A DNA stretch of 64,000 nucleotides from Podospora bellae-mahoneyi. Its lineage: Eukaryota > Ascomycota > Sordariomycetes > Sordariales > Podosporaceae. The DNA is taken from assembly GCF_035222275.1 (NCBI RefSeq), contig NC_085882.1, positions 2,673,501 to 2,737,500 on the forward strand, given 5' to 3'. The notes under the pieces were generated by a model. That model had not been told where the DNA came from, searched no databases, and saw only the letters and a program-made list of their open reading frames with translations. Of the stretch, positions 12,799 through 24,555 are shown piece after piece. Both the position numbers and the translations under genes were made by a program. The first letter of the stretch is position 1; every line of letters starts with the position of its first letter.

Positions 12799-15700
12799 AT
12801 GGACGACTATTTCCGGATCCAGCAGAGTCCCCGGGGTGATTCGCAAGTGAACGCGACATTGGGCCTTATATCGCCTTCTCGAAATCCTCTTCTTCCTCGC
12901 CGGTTTACTGCCGATTCCGGACGTGTACCAACATTGTCCACTATCAATACCATTCAACCGCCGCAAACACAGCAGCAACATCAGCGGGTACCTGAGCCGC
13001 AGGACTTTGCTTCCACTGCGGTACGTGTACCCCTCAATTCCTTGGTTGGTTGCTTGAGAAGAAAGGGGTGGCGTTTGAGTTGATTACGCGCCCCCTAAGT
13101 GGATTTGGAGGGTTATCTGATTGAGTAGACCTTGAGCCGTGGCTGACGGTTTTAAAAACAGGCTATGCACAAAGTTCAACTGGTATGTTGAAAAAACAAC
13201 AGAGTTTCCTGCTTTGGAAAAACATAAAGAGGGCAACCTGCGGACCTGTCAGCCGTGGCAACTTCATTGCTCCGACTTCCTCGCCTCACCTATCTTTCGT
13301 CGTGGGTGGTGCCGTTCTGGTGAGACAGTATGGCTGACTTTTATCTTCTTCTTCAACAGCTAGAGAAAAAGCGCCAGGACTACGAGCGCCTACGAGAGCA
13401 GCGTAGGCGCTTCGAGGCAGAAATGCAGAAGCTGGACGCTCAGACAAGGCTAGAGGCACAGGAGCTTCAGCAGATGACTGAGGATATCGCCAAGAGACTG
13501 GGGGCCGGCCATCAGTCAGAGCCGACGACGCCTCCCGAGTACCGCGAGGTGAATACATCCTTGTCAACCATCTGGTCGACATCGCGGCCAAACCGGTACT
13601 CGACCTCGAGCCTTACATCACCCCCGGGCCTCTACAACCGACCTAACAGATCTGGTTCGCTGCTGACATCACCTCAATCCGGTGGTGGTGCTATCCCGGC
13701 CCGGTACGCCTTTGACGACCCCTTGTCCCACTCGGTGCCAGGATCCCGTCGCAACAGCGACGAGGATGACGAGAAGGAGGAGGCAGTTCGCCAGGATCCC
13801 ACCAGTCACCGCTCCACCAATCAGTAAGTTCTTGTCTTGACTTTTCTTGCTGGCTGCTCTTCTGCCACTGCTTCTGAATTATCCCTGGGTGTCGGCTTTG
13901 GCTGTGTACTGCTGTTCGAAGTGTGAGAGGAGGGAGACACAGCTTGGAGGTCGGAGATGTGTACTGCAGCAACACTGAAGCTCGGTGTTCTCTGCTTGAA
14001 CTGCTAGCTTGTCAGAGGTGAAGAAGCGCTCGGGCCAACTGTCGTTGCTCCTGCCGTGGTGAAACTGGTGTAGGGACCAGAGCCCCCCCCTTCTCGCCGC
14101 CCATTACCCGCCCTCTTGAGTGATCTCAGCAGCTGGTTGCAAACAAGCAGGGCCGTTGGTGGTTTTCTGGAATAATTCCGCTTCTTCCCACCCCCGCAAC
14201 TCTCTCTTCCTCTTCGCAACACCTCACGTCGCCGACTGGTTGATATTCACATCATCCATATCAGTACCGCTTGTTACTTGTCTTTCACCACAATCCTTTT
14301 GTTGTTTCCGTGTTTTTGCGTTTGCAACATTGTTTTTGCTGTTCGCCGTGTCCCGTCGCTAACACGACTCACACTCAGCCTCAACCGGTATTCTATGCCG
14401 GTGACCAAGTCTCGAACCTATCTGGGTGATTTTGAGGACAGCAACAACACCACGGGTTTCCTCTTTGGAGACGAAGACTCCCATCTCGAGGATACCCGAA
14501 CCACTCCTACAGCGGAGGCTTTCAACACGATCTATCGCTCGCAAGCCTATTCTCAACTGGTGAGTTACCTTGCCCCGACCTTCTTGCGTTCATCTGAATC
14601 GCCTCGACTTCTTCACCCATCACCCATCTCTCTTTTGTTGCGGAGAATTGGAAGGTCACAGGGCGAGAATGACGTTAGCCAGCTCGCTCTTGCCGTGAAG
14701 AACTGTCAGGGCTTGTGAGATGAAAATTCTTTCTTCTCGTTCATTTCCCGGCCTGAGGTTATTAGGCCGACCTTCTTGTTCTTCTCCTCGCCCCTCACCT
14801 CTTCCCCAATTCACTCTCAATTATTCACTCCCATTGAACAATACTTCCGCTCTCTTTCCCCACTCTCTCATCTTCATCGCGATTTCTTATAGCCACCTCG
14901 CGACTCCGAAAGGATCAACTGTTGCTAACCTTTTTTCACCCAACAGACCTCATCTGCTCTGGATTCTGAACCCACCTCAACCAGTACTTGGAGTAATCTT
15001 ACCAAGCATCAACAGCGACAAAGCATGTCTACCATCGGTTCCAACGGTCTCAACGGTGCCGGCCCGGTCGGTTCCCCTCCTTCGGAGCCTGGTACCATTG
15101 GCAGCCGCCCGGCCAGCATCCGTCACTCAATGGATGGCATGAAGTTTATGTCCGAGAGCGTCACTACGCCCTTGGACACTCCTGCCTCTGTTGTTTCCCC
15201 TCCTGCCGCCCACGCCGTGGCCTCGCCCCCCAAGCTTCAGCAGTCGTACTCTGCCAACGACGTCCCGACCATCAAGACCAATGGCTCGACTCTGGGTGCC
15301 AATACCAATGTCCATGCTCAGCAGCATTTCCATAACCACAATGCCAGCTTGGGACGCTTCCCTGCCGGTGCCATGAATCGCCACAGCCAGAACATGCCTG
15401 GTGATGTCCGCGTGGCCAACGGTCACGACATTGCTGCTGGTTATCCCTCTATCTCGTCGACCCTGTCGACCCTGCATGCCCAAGCTACCCCTTTCCAGGC
15501 TCCGAACCAGCAGCCCCAGGTCGCGGTCATGCCGGCCCCTCCTTCGCTGGGCGGAGTCCAGTATAGTCCTTACTATGCTGCCGCTGTGCCTGGTAGCGTG
15601 CCGTACAACGGGGGGCAGACATTCAATCCCTATGGCATGCTCGTGCCGAGCTTCAGCAACCTCAGCATTGGCAGTGCCGCGCCACAGCCTTCTCAGGCCA

Positions 15701-17188
15701 CGCAGCCTCAGGCTCATATCCCGACGCAGAGCTTCACTGGCTACGGTCCTCAGTACGGCCAGCCTGCTCCTTCTGCCCCTCGGCAACCTCTCCACGACAG
15801 CCAAGCCCGCGTGATTGCGAATCGTCGCCAGCAGGACAGTGAGGGTAAGTAACTTTGTTTCTGTTGTGATTTGCAGTCTTGCCGAGTTGGCTAACAATGT
15901 CGAAGCGATGTCACGCTACCAGAACATGACGTTGGAGAAGGCTGAGGGCAACATCAACAACCTGGCCAGAGATCAGCACGGCTGCAGGTTCCTGCAGAAG
16001 CAGCTCGAGAACCGTATTCCTCACGAGGTCCACGCCATCTACCGGGAGGTCTTGCCTCACGTTCACGAACTCATGATCGATCCCTTTGGCAACTACCTCT
16101 GCCAGAAGCTCCTCGAGTACTGTACAGACGACGAACGCACCGAGCTGATCAAGAACTCAGCCAAAGATATGGTGCCGATCGCGTTGAACCAACACGGTAC
16201 TCGCGCCCTTCAAAAGATGATCGAACATGTGTCCAACGAGGTTCAGATTCAAATGATCACCGACGCCCTGAAGATGCAGGTCGTCACGCTGATCCAAGAT
16301 CTGAATGGCAACCACGTGATTCAGAAGTGCCTCAACAAGCTCAGCCCCGAGCAGTCTCACTTCATCTTCAACGCTGTCGGGGAGAATTGCATCGACGTGG
16401 GCACTCACCGTCACGGTTGCTGCGTCCTCCAGCGGTGCATTGATCATGCCAACGGCCAACAGAAGGCCTGGCTCATCCAATGCATCACCAACAATGCGTA
16501 CCGCCTGGTCCAGGACCCCTTTGGCAACTACGTGATTCAATACATCATCGACCTGAACGAGCCTAGCTTCACCGAGCCCCTCGTCGCCCAGTTCCGCACC
16601 CACATTCTGACGCTTTCCAAGCTCAAGTTCAGCTCCAATGTGGTGGAGAAGTGCCTTCGCTGCTCCTCGGAACAGTCTAAGAACATGATCGTCTCGGAGC
16701 TTCTGGATGCCGGAAGCGAGATTGAGCGCTGCCTCCGCGACTCATATGCCAACTATGTCTACCAGACGGCCCTTGACCACGGCACCAACGACATGAAGCA
16801 GCGCCTCGTCGACTTGATCCGCCCTCATCTTGCCTCGATTCGCAACACACCCTATGGTCGCCGCATCTCGGCCAAGATCTCGGCCTTTGACGCCAGCGGG
16901 ATCAATGCCAATACCCCCAATCAGCCGCCTGTCCCTGCTGACCACACGGGTGGCCAGGTGTCTATTCGTCCTGCCCACCAGCGCGGCATGTCCAATAGCA
17001 CCAACAGCACGACGAGCACGTTCCACGGATATGCTCCGAATGGTGTCAACGGCGCCAACGGCAACGTCAACCACGCCGCTGCCATCACGTACCCAGGGGG
17101 CCCGAGCCAGGCCCCGCCGCAGCCGCCCCGCGGTCAGCAGCACCCGCACCAGTTCCCTTCCGGACAGGCGGACAACAACTGGCTCTAA
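12799..17188 (+). CDS. PUF4: Pumilio-family RNA-binding protein, Puf4-like
   Basis: Five exons are deduced: 12799-13020, 13360-13823, 14379-14559, 14947-15844 and 15906-17188. They join in frame to 1,015 residues. A coiled coil rich in Arg/Glu/Gln starts at residue 75, followed by a long Ser/Pro/Gln-rich region. From about residue 605 there are eight PUF repeats: DQHGCRFLQK, DPFGNYLCQK, NQHGTRALQK, DLNGNHVIQK, HRHGCCVLQR, DPFGNYVIQY, KFSSNVVEK and DSYANYVYQT. Repeats 8, 7 and 6 carry NY..Q, SN..E and NY..Q, the code for U, G and U, so binding to UGUA-type sites is expected. Repeat spacing and wording match yeast Puf4, which promotes mRNA decay in the cytoplasm. Introns 1-3 are long for this window (339, 555 and 387 nt); the last is 61 nt with a ctaac branch site. 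Confidence 0.9.
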
Positions 17189-18476
17189 ATCATCAGCACT
17201 GGGGTGTGTTTGGGATCATGGATGGGCGATGGGTGTTTCTTATGGAGTTTGGTCTCTTACTTTTCTCTGCTACACTAGTCACGACAGCATGATGAGTGCT
17301 ATGACCGTCACGACTCCTTTCCCTTTTGCACTTGTTGTTTCACTAACAACGACTGACACGGCACTCCCTCTTCAGCGGGCCCTCTTTGAAGCTCTGCTGT
17401 GTTGTACACTATCTGCGCGACAGGGAGGATATCAGCGGAGGTGCGGTGGTTTTAGAAGGCTTTATTTACAGTCTCTTTTTCATTTCTTATGAGGTATTGG
17501 TCTCTTTTCTTCTTTTTTTTTCTCGGTTCTCTGGCCTCGCCAGCCAGCCGTTGCTATTCGATCCGTCACCTTTCGCCTACTCTCGGGTGGTTGGCGCTCA
17601 CGAGCCAAGTCGATTCCGCGACAAACAGCTCTCATCGACCATCTATACGCTTTCAAGATTCAGTCCTTTGCACCATCTTGCGTATACTGGGGCTCCAGAA
17701 GCAGGGAGTCTGGATATCACTTGGGGTTATCTGGGTATCTCTGTGGATATTCGGCCTTGGGAGTTCTGGCGGCGGCCACAGCTTTTGTTTGCTACGATTT
17801 ACGGGGGGGGGGAATTGATGTTGCTTCAGAAAGGCGAAAGGGAAATGGGTTTTTTTGTTTGTTGTATTTTAGGTAGTGTAAACTTTTTTCTTTTCTTTTC
17901 TTTCTTCGGCTCTTTGATTCGCTTAAGAGGGTCTGATCTGCCGACATTACTCCGGATCCTTCCGCAAGGCTCTGGTCTCCTTTATTTGGGGGCACACTGT
18001 TTGAGGAGGGAGGAGGGGATGTTTGGTGGAGGAAAAGATTGCTGGGTGGTGGACATGACTTTAGCGGTGATTAGGGGTGCTAGGATTGGGGCTTGGGCTT
18101 GATCTGGGTGTCTTTAGTTATCTGGAAGGGTGAACACTATAACCTAGCGTATAGCGAATTGTTTTTGTATTTTACTTTTTTGATGATGCGTCCTGTGACT
18201 TGTGATCTTGATGCCTTGGTGGTTGTTGTCGTAATACTCGTAGCTGACAAGATTAAGAGCTCTGGATGTTGAGGTGAGGTGGGCTGTGCGTAGGTTTGGT
18301 TTAATTGATTTTTGGCGGCCGAGTCGCGCGGCGCGTCATCCAAACGCGTGCTTTTCCAGAGCCCACCTTTTCAAGGCTTCCTTCCACCTGCACTTTCCAG
18401 TACTCTACCTCAACTCTCTCCGAACAACTACCATCAAGCACAAAAATCGACAGCAACAGAAATTTGATCAAGCAAG
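17189..18476. other. PUF4 3' flank and RFC5 promoter
   Basis: This is a 1.29 kb T-rich tract with no convincing gene; some weakly open plus-strand frames exist at 17386-18102. It probably holds a long PUF4 3' UTR, including a Puf4-type site at 17403. The final 120 bp is the pyrimidine/adenine-rich leader of RFC5. Confidence 0.5.
17403..17411 (+). promoter_or_regulatory. Candidate Puf4-type RNA element (UGUACACUA)
   Basis: The 9-mer tgtacacta matches the Puf4 consensus UGUANANUA at all seven fixed positions. It lies 215 nt past the stop codon of the Puf4-like gene, in sense orientation, so it would sit in that gene's own 3' UTR if the UTR is that long. One chance match is expected roughly every 16 kb, so this is suggestive only. 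Confidence 0.4.
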
Positions 18477-19689
18477 ATGGCGCTCATTGTCGACAAGCAC
18501 CGGCCCAGAAGTCTAGATGCTTTGACATATCATGATGAATTGTCTGATCGACTCCGTTCTTTGGTTTGTTTCCTCTCCCCTCCCCCTTTTGCAGCGACAA
18601 TATCATCTAACTTTTTTTCGTTTTTGTTTGTGTGAATCTGCAGGCTCAATCAGGCGACTTCCCCCACCTCCTCTTCTACGGCCCTTCCGGAGCAGGCAAA
18701 AAGACTCGCATCGTCGCGACGCTCAAAGAGCTGTACGGCCCCGGTGTGGAAAAGATCAAGATTGATGCGCGGGTCTTCCAGACGAGCTCGAACAGGAAGC
18801 TCGAGTTTAACATCGTCGCGAGCGTGTACCACCTCGAGATCACGCCGTCGGACGTGGGGAATTATGACAGGGTGGTGATTCAGGACTTGCTGAAGGAGGT
18901 GGCGCAGACGCAGCAGGTTGATCAGAGCGCGAGGCAAAGGTTCAAGGTTGTGGTGATTAATGAGGCGGATCACTTGACAAGGGACGCGCAGGCTGCGCTG
19001 AGGAGGACGATGGAGAAGTATAGTCCCAATTTGAGACTGATCTTGGTTGGGGAGAGCACGGCGGGAATTATTGCTCCGATTAGGAGTCGGTGTTTGCTTG
19101 TTAGGGTTGCGAGGCCGACGGTGGGGGAGGTGGAGGGGGTGTTGAGGGGGAGTTGTGAGAGGGAGGGGTGGGAGGTGAGGGAGGGGTTGGTGGGGAGGGT
19201 TGCGAGGGAGAGCGGGAGGAATTTGAGGAGGGCGTTGTTGATGTTGGAGGGGGTTTATGCGCAGAAGTGAGTCCTTTTTTGGGGGGGGGAGGGGGGCGAG
19301 ATATAAGGGGTGGATTGGGGAGCTGACGAGAGAAAAACAGTGAGAAAGTGACGGACGACACACCGATCCCGCCCCCGGATTGGGAGGGACTGATTGAGCA
19401 GATTGCGCAGGAGATCATGGCTGAGCATACCTCCGCGAGGATCCTGCAGGTGAGGAGCAAGCTTTATGACTTGCTGACGCACTGCATCCCGCCGACGACC
19501 ATCTTGAAGACGTTGACGTTTAAGCTGATGCCGCTGATTGATGATGATTTGAAGCCGGAGGTGATCAAGTGGAGTGCGTTTTATGAGCACAGGATAAAGA
19601 CGGGGACAAAGGTGATTTTTCACTTGGAGGCGTTTGTGGCCAAGTTTATGAGGATATTGGAGATGTATTTGATGAGTATGGATATGTAG
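18477..19689 (+). CDS. RFC5: Replication factor C subunit 5
   Basis: Exons 18477-18563, 18644-19266 and 19341-19689 give 352 residues, against 354 in yeast Rfc5. The protein starts MALIVDKHRPRSLDALTYHD. It has an AAA+ Walker A variant GPSGAGKKT (42-50), the family-typical SNRKLEFNIVAS and YHLEITPSDVGN blocks, and KEVAQTQQVD. The Walker B-like VVINEADHLTRDAQAALRRT follows, with Asn in place of the first acidic residue as in other Rfc5 proteins, then the IRSRCLLVR (SRC) motif. The C-terminal collar domain ends in FHLEAFVAKFMR. The subunit is part of the clamp loader that places PCNA at primer-template junctions in the nucleus, and of alternative clamp loaders. The two introns are 80 and 74 nt. 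Codons become strongly G-rich in exon 2. Confidence 0.95.
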
Positions 19690-20732
19690 GGGGGGGGTGA
19701 TGCAGGGAAGAGGACAAGAGCAGAGGGAGTTTGGCGTTTTAGGAGTGTATAATTGGGGCATGCCTGAGCTCAGAGACAGCCAGGCAGTCAGTTTACAAGT
19801 TAATACTCATTTGGAGCATCTTTGAGATACGTTGCTGGTGGTGTTGTGATAGCTGATGGAGGTGAGGCTTTAAGATCCAAGGAGGCATTCGATAACATAA
19901 TATTGACAAATGGATTGGTTAAGAACAAGGTGGCGGAGCCATCGAGGTTGCGAGCCCGAGCTTTCCAGAGTTCACCCAGATGGGCTTTTCCTCGCTCTTC
20001 AAGATAATCTCACAACTCTGATATAAAATTAGAGCATCCAACTCCAATATCACCATCTCTTGTACCTCCAAGAGCAGCATCATCATCATCATCCATCTCC
20101 AACTCTCCCAACCCTGACCTTGAACTTGCAAAGCCCAGACCCACATTGTTCTCGGCCCCCGGGCAGCAGGCGGGCTGGCCCTTGCGTTAGCTTGTAAAGT
20201 CTGATTGGCCAGATCCTGTCAAAGAGTGGAGTCGAATCGGTTTGGCATGCATCATTGCCGTGTGCCAAAGCGAACAAGGGTGGGTAAGTGTGCATTTCCA
20301 ATTGTTCCCCCAATTCAGCCAGAAAACGCGTTTCGTGTCCTCTTTGGATGGTGAGGAAGTGTACTACGGCAAAGACTCTAACCACTTGCACACACACCAC
20401 GAAAAGGGCATCACTCCCACAGCGAACACCCGATAACGACGGAGCGAGTCGGTTTGCGCCGCAGTCGGTTTGAGAAGACTTCCGAAGTTCCGGAAGAACA
20501 GGTGGTTGGATTTTAGGGAGCTGGGGAACCGAACCTGCTACGAAGAAGGGGCGACGAACAAACGAAACAGGAGACCGATCAACGATAACGCAAAACGAAG
20601 ACGAGAGAAGACGACTAAACAGCGGCAGGGCTGATAACAACAGTGTTGATAGTTGGGAAATTGATCGGGGATTGTTGTTGAAAAGAGAGACGGGCACGCC
20701 CCCGGAGAAGCTAGGATTGAGCTCCCTTTGCG
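19690..20732. other. Intergenic region, RFC5 to ERD2
   Basis: No gene is seen. A 202-codon minus-strand frame (20089-20697) has no family features and lies across the presumed ERD2 promoter and leader. A short cat-triplet run (catcatcatcatc) occurs near 20080. Confidence 0.5.
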
Positions 20733-21584
20733 ATGTCGCTCAACATCTTTCGCGTGCTGGGTATGCATACCCTTCCGAGTAGTCGTCGGCTAGAGGGAGA
20801 AGGAACACCCGGGCTAATAATGTGATGTGCTTTCACAGGGGATTTCTCCCATCTCGCCTCCATTTTCATCTTGCTGCACAAGATCCAGCAGTTGAAGGTA
20901 TGCTCCCCCCCGGGTCATTGACAGTGACAATAGGTGGTGTGGCTGATATTGGAAACAGAGCTGCTCGGGTATTTCTTTCAAGTCGCAGGTGCTTTACATG
21001 CTGGTTTACATTACTCGATATCTCGGTATGTCTTTCCTCCTTTTCCCGTTTCCACCTTGGGAGGATAATGTTGACTGATAGATGGCGCAGACCTCCCCTG
21101 GACCTCCTCCCCCTACAACTTCATCTTCAAAGTCCTCTTCATCTCCTCAGAGCTCTACATAATCTACCTCATGGCCCGGGCCTACAAGCCCACCAACGAC
21201 CCCAACCTCGACACGTTCCACGTCGAGTTCCTCCTCGGCTTCGCCGGCCTGCTCGCGCTCTTGTTTCCGTACAAGTACACGATCCTCGAGGTGTTTTGGG
21301 CGTTTTCCATCTGGCTCGAGTCGGTGGCGATCCTGCCGCAGCTGTTCATGCTGCAGCGGACGGGGGAGGCGGAGGCCATGACGGCGCATTATATTGCGGC
21401 GCTGGGGATGTACAGGGCGCTGTATATCCCGAACTGGATCTATCGGTACTTTAGCGAGCCGACGCACAAGGTGGACACGATTGCGGTGACGGCGGGGATT
21501 TTGCAGACGATTTTGTATAGTGATTTCTTTTGGATTTATTATACCAAGGTTATGAGGGGGGAGAAGTTTAAGTTGCCTGTTTAG
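20733..21584 (+). CDS. ERD2: ER lumen protein-retaining receptor (K/HDEL receptor)
   Basis: Four exons (20733-20760, 20839-20897, 20959-21025 and 21091-21584) give 215 residues, close to yeast Erd2 (219). The first exon is only 28 nt and encodes MSLNIFRVL. The protein continues GDFSHLASIFILLHKIQQLK, SCSGISFKSQVLYMLVYITR and YLDLPWTSSPYNFIFKVLFI. It ends with the FSIWLESVAILPQLFMLQRT, ALGMYRALYIPNWIYRYF and SDFFWIYYTKV blocks that are conserved across the family. Seven hydrophobic segments are visible. The protein cycles between Golgi and ER and returns soluble ER residents that carry C-terminal HDEL-like tags. The three introns are 61-78 nt long. The last exon shifts from C-ending to G-ending codons along its length. 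Confidence 0.96.
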
Positions 21585-23055
21585 GGCCAGCAATAACCAA
21601 GGATATGGTGGAGGGGATTGCAGAAGGGGGCGAAAGAGACAGGTTGGGGGTGATGGCAAGAGGGAAAGTTAACGAGAGGAGGATAAGAAAAATGCAATGG
21701 CCTATGAGATACGGACACTTGGGTGGGCGGGCTGGCGTTAGGCGGGGGGAGGGAAAAGAAAGTGTGGTTGTTATTTTTACGTGTATGGGGTGTAATTCAA
21801 ATGCTGGTTGGTTCTAAGGATAACGGGAATGAATGACAAGTGGCCGGCGTGTTGTGTGGTCGACAAGTATGAATATCCTTTTTTGCTTTTTCACATTGTA
21901 TATACAGTAGGGGTATATTGCAGGCAGGTGGTCAAGGGACCGAGACTTAAAATGGAAAAGCTGACTGGTTTTGGAAGAGGAGAGTGATATATGGGTGTGT
22001 TCGAGAACAAACCGGGTAGTGCAAGTGCCGATGGTGGTGGTCTTTGGTTCGCATGATGGTGGTTGGTGGTTGGTGGTGGTGGTGGGGGGGGAACCGAACC
22101 CCTGGCCCAAGAATGGGGTGTTGGTGGGTGAGGAGGTTGTTACCAGGTTGGTTTATGGATGTGCCGTGTGGTTGAGACGAGGAGGGCTGGGTAGAAGTGT
22201 CCTTGGGTTCTGGAAGATGAAGGATCTCGGTGCGGATTAGAAACCTCTTTCATGGCTACGCAGCACGGACTAGACTGCAAATGTTACTATTCTGATGAAC
22301 TTGGCTCGGTGGATGATGATGGTTTGGGGAAGTTTAGACATGACCAGCATGCCATCCCAAGTCTGAAGAGTGAGGATGACAAGCCTTGACCAAAACAGCC
22401 AAGCTTTGGGTCATTACACTCACCCTTCTCTCGTCTTGTTGACAAAAACCAAGGGCATGAAGACAATTTTCTGGTAGCTGTTGAAGCACGGGGCAATATC
22501 TGAGACGTTGAAGCTCTTCCTCCCCCTGCATTGAGGGTCTGTGCGTGAGCTCGCTCCGGGTCACACCCGCCCCGAGGTGAGATCTGCGACTTCGAGGCTG
22601 CTGCCGCCAAGCTCTTTTGGTGTGCTGTAAGTCAACCGAGCTGGGAAGCTTCATCACGTCACATTTTCTTTGCTTGGGGTGAGTGAGGCATGAAGTTTTA
22701 TCACTGCCCACCCACCCCTCCTCGCGGGTTTGGATATTTTCTCCCTCTTTTCTTCCATTTTGCCTGAGGTGTGATCTTGGAGTTAGGCTGAATGATGATC
22801 GTCGACGACGACATTTGCTGAAGTTGTTTCTGTTCTATTCTCATACCCGCCGGCGCGGTAGATTTCATACGTTCTTTTATACTGCAACAATTTTTTATTC
22901 TACAGGGGTTTTGTTTCTTGTTGATATAGATAGGTACCCGTCCCGCTACTTTCATTTAGCCAGACTGGATTTTGGCCATTCATTCTTTACACAACGACAA
23001 ACGACACGAAACAAAAGATTCGACGGGAACGGGAGAGAAAGAGAGGCAGAAGGAG
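21585..23055. other. Intergenic region, ERD2 to the surface protein
   Basis: This is 1.47 kb with no gene seen. It contains a GGT/GTT-rich run near 22040-22095 (ggtggttggtggttggtggt). A run of short plus-strand frames up to 23055 looks like leader sequence. Confidence 0.5.
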
Positions 23056-24555
23056 ATGGCTAAATCACGTCCACCAACAACCGGGTCACTCTCCCAATAT
23101 CTGTTTCTCGCCCTTGGGGTATTATCAACAGCCACCCTCGCCGCCCCTCCCGCCCTCCCGCCAATACCGACCATAACCCCCCCACCAACCCTCCTTGTCC
23201 CCCGCCAAAACGACCCCCAAATCCAATCCCTCTCCCAACAACTCTCCGCCCTATCCCAATCCTCCCGCGAAATCTCCCAATCGTCCCAACAACTCTCCAT
23301 CACGTCAGCCCAGCTGCTAAACTCAGTCCAGCAGCTCTCCTCCCGTCTCACCCAAACAGAACAGTCGGTCAATGCGCTCCGGCAGTCGGTGAACAACGCC
23401 GAGCAAGCCTCCCGCTCGTTATCACAGCAGATAGCTGAGGTTTCGCGCAGCGCAGACCGCCAGATGAGTGAGCGGCTGCAGAGGGCGAGCATGACGATGG
23501 TGGAGAATATGAGCGCCATGTCGGTTCAGATGGAGAGCAGTTTCTCCCGGAGGCTGGCGCAAGCGTCTAGGAGCGCGGTTGCTTTGGCGCAGGGACGGGT
23601 TGTGCAGGAGGGGGAGGATAGGGGGTTGGAGACTGGGTTTGGGGTTCCCACCTCAACAGCGGTGCCGGAACCGGTGCAAGGGATGAGAACGGAGGTTGTG
23701 ATTGGGGCTGTGGTTGGGGGGGTGTTGGGGTCAATGGTGTTGAGTGTGGTGGGGGTGTTTTTTGGGTTGAAGATACGGCAGCGACAGCAGAAGCAGGGGA
23801 GGTTGGGGCCCGGGATTGGGAGTGATGCTTTTTTTACCGGGGGGGGAGGGGGGAAGATCAAAGGGGGGAGTCCGAATATTGGGGCGCCGGTGCTGCAGTC
23901 TACGTCGAATAAGGCGTATGCTAGTGTGGGTTTGGGGCCGGGGGCGGTTCAGGTCGGGGGGGAGAACAAGGAGAAGGATGTGGGAAAGAGAGTCAGTGAT
24001 GTCAGTAGTGTCTACTCTTCTGACTTGGACGACGACGAAAAGGGGCTGCTTAAACAGCAGCAGCAGCCGTCACCTGCTACACTGGCAAGAAACGCGCCGG
24101 ATCTGAGGAGGATGGTTTTGGAAAGGTTGGGGACTACCATCTCGAGAAAGTCGGTCGGGGGTCCAAAGGTTGGGTTCGCGATGAGTTATTACTCCCCTGA
24201 CTCGACGACGATGCCACCACCTCCAAAGGCGGTCGGGACGGGGGTGATCAAGAAGGCAGGGGGGCATAATGATAATGATAATAATTCTGTGATGAAGGTT
24301 ACGACGCCTACGGCAACGACGATTGTCAAGACGGGGGGGAACAAGACGAGGCAGATGATGAAGGGGTTTCAACTGAGTCAGCCGCCGCCGGGGAAGCTGA
24401 GTTTGTTCCCGAGGAGTGATGGGGGGAGTAGTGGGGGGAGTAGTCCTGTGGATGAAGAGGATGGGAAGGGGACGCCGAAGAGGTTGGAGAGCTGGTTGAG
24501 GAGGGAGAGGGGGGTTGTTAGTCCGTTTGCTACGGCTGCTCCGGGGAAGAAGTGA
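23056..24555 (+). CDS. Signal-peptide, coiled-coil, single-TM surface protein
   Basis: This single-exon protein has 499 residues. I chose the ATG at 23056 because it places a signal peptide (SLSQYLFLALGVLSTATLAA) at the N-terminus; the frame is open 28 codons further up without support. Residues about 50-180 are Gln/Ser-rich with repeated SQQLS-type heptads, predicting an extracellular coiled coil. One membrane segment at about 212-238 (VVIGAVVGGVLGSMVLSVVGVFFG) is followed by the basic anchor KIRQRQQKQGR. The 260-residue tail is Gly/Ser/Lys-rich and low in complexity, and presumably cytoplasmic. The layout resembles fungal wall-stress sensors or mid2-like proteins, but the WSC or Cys-rich head is missing and I would not assign it. 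The 5' half is C-rich and the 3' half very G-rich. Confidence 0.75.
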   Translation: MAKSRPPTTGSLSQYLFLALGVLSTATLAAPPALPPIPTITPPPTLLVPRQNDPQIQSLSQQLSALSQSSREISQSSQQLSITSAQLLNSVQQLSSRLTQTEQSVNALRQSVNNAEQASRSLSQQIAEVSRSADRQMSERLQRASMTMVENMSAMSVQMESSFSRRLAQASRSAVALAQGRVVQEGEDRGLETGFGVPTSTAVPEPVQGMRTEVVIGAVVGGVLGSMVLSVVGVFFGLKIRQRQQKQGRLGPGIGSDAFFTGGGGGKIKGGSPNIGAPVLQSTSNKAYASVGLGPGAVQVGGENKEKDVGKRVSDVSSVYSSDLDDDEKGLLKQQQQPSPATLARNAPDLRRMVLERLGTTISRKSVGGPKVGFAMSYYSPDSTTMPPPPKAVGTGVIKKAGGHNDNDNNSVMKVTTPTATTIVKTGGNKTRQMMKGFQLSQPPPGKLSLFPRSDGGSSGGSSPVDEEDGKGTPKRLESWLRRERGVVSPFATAAPGKK

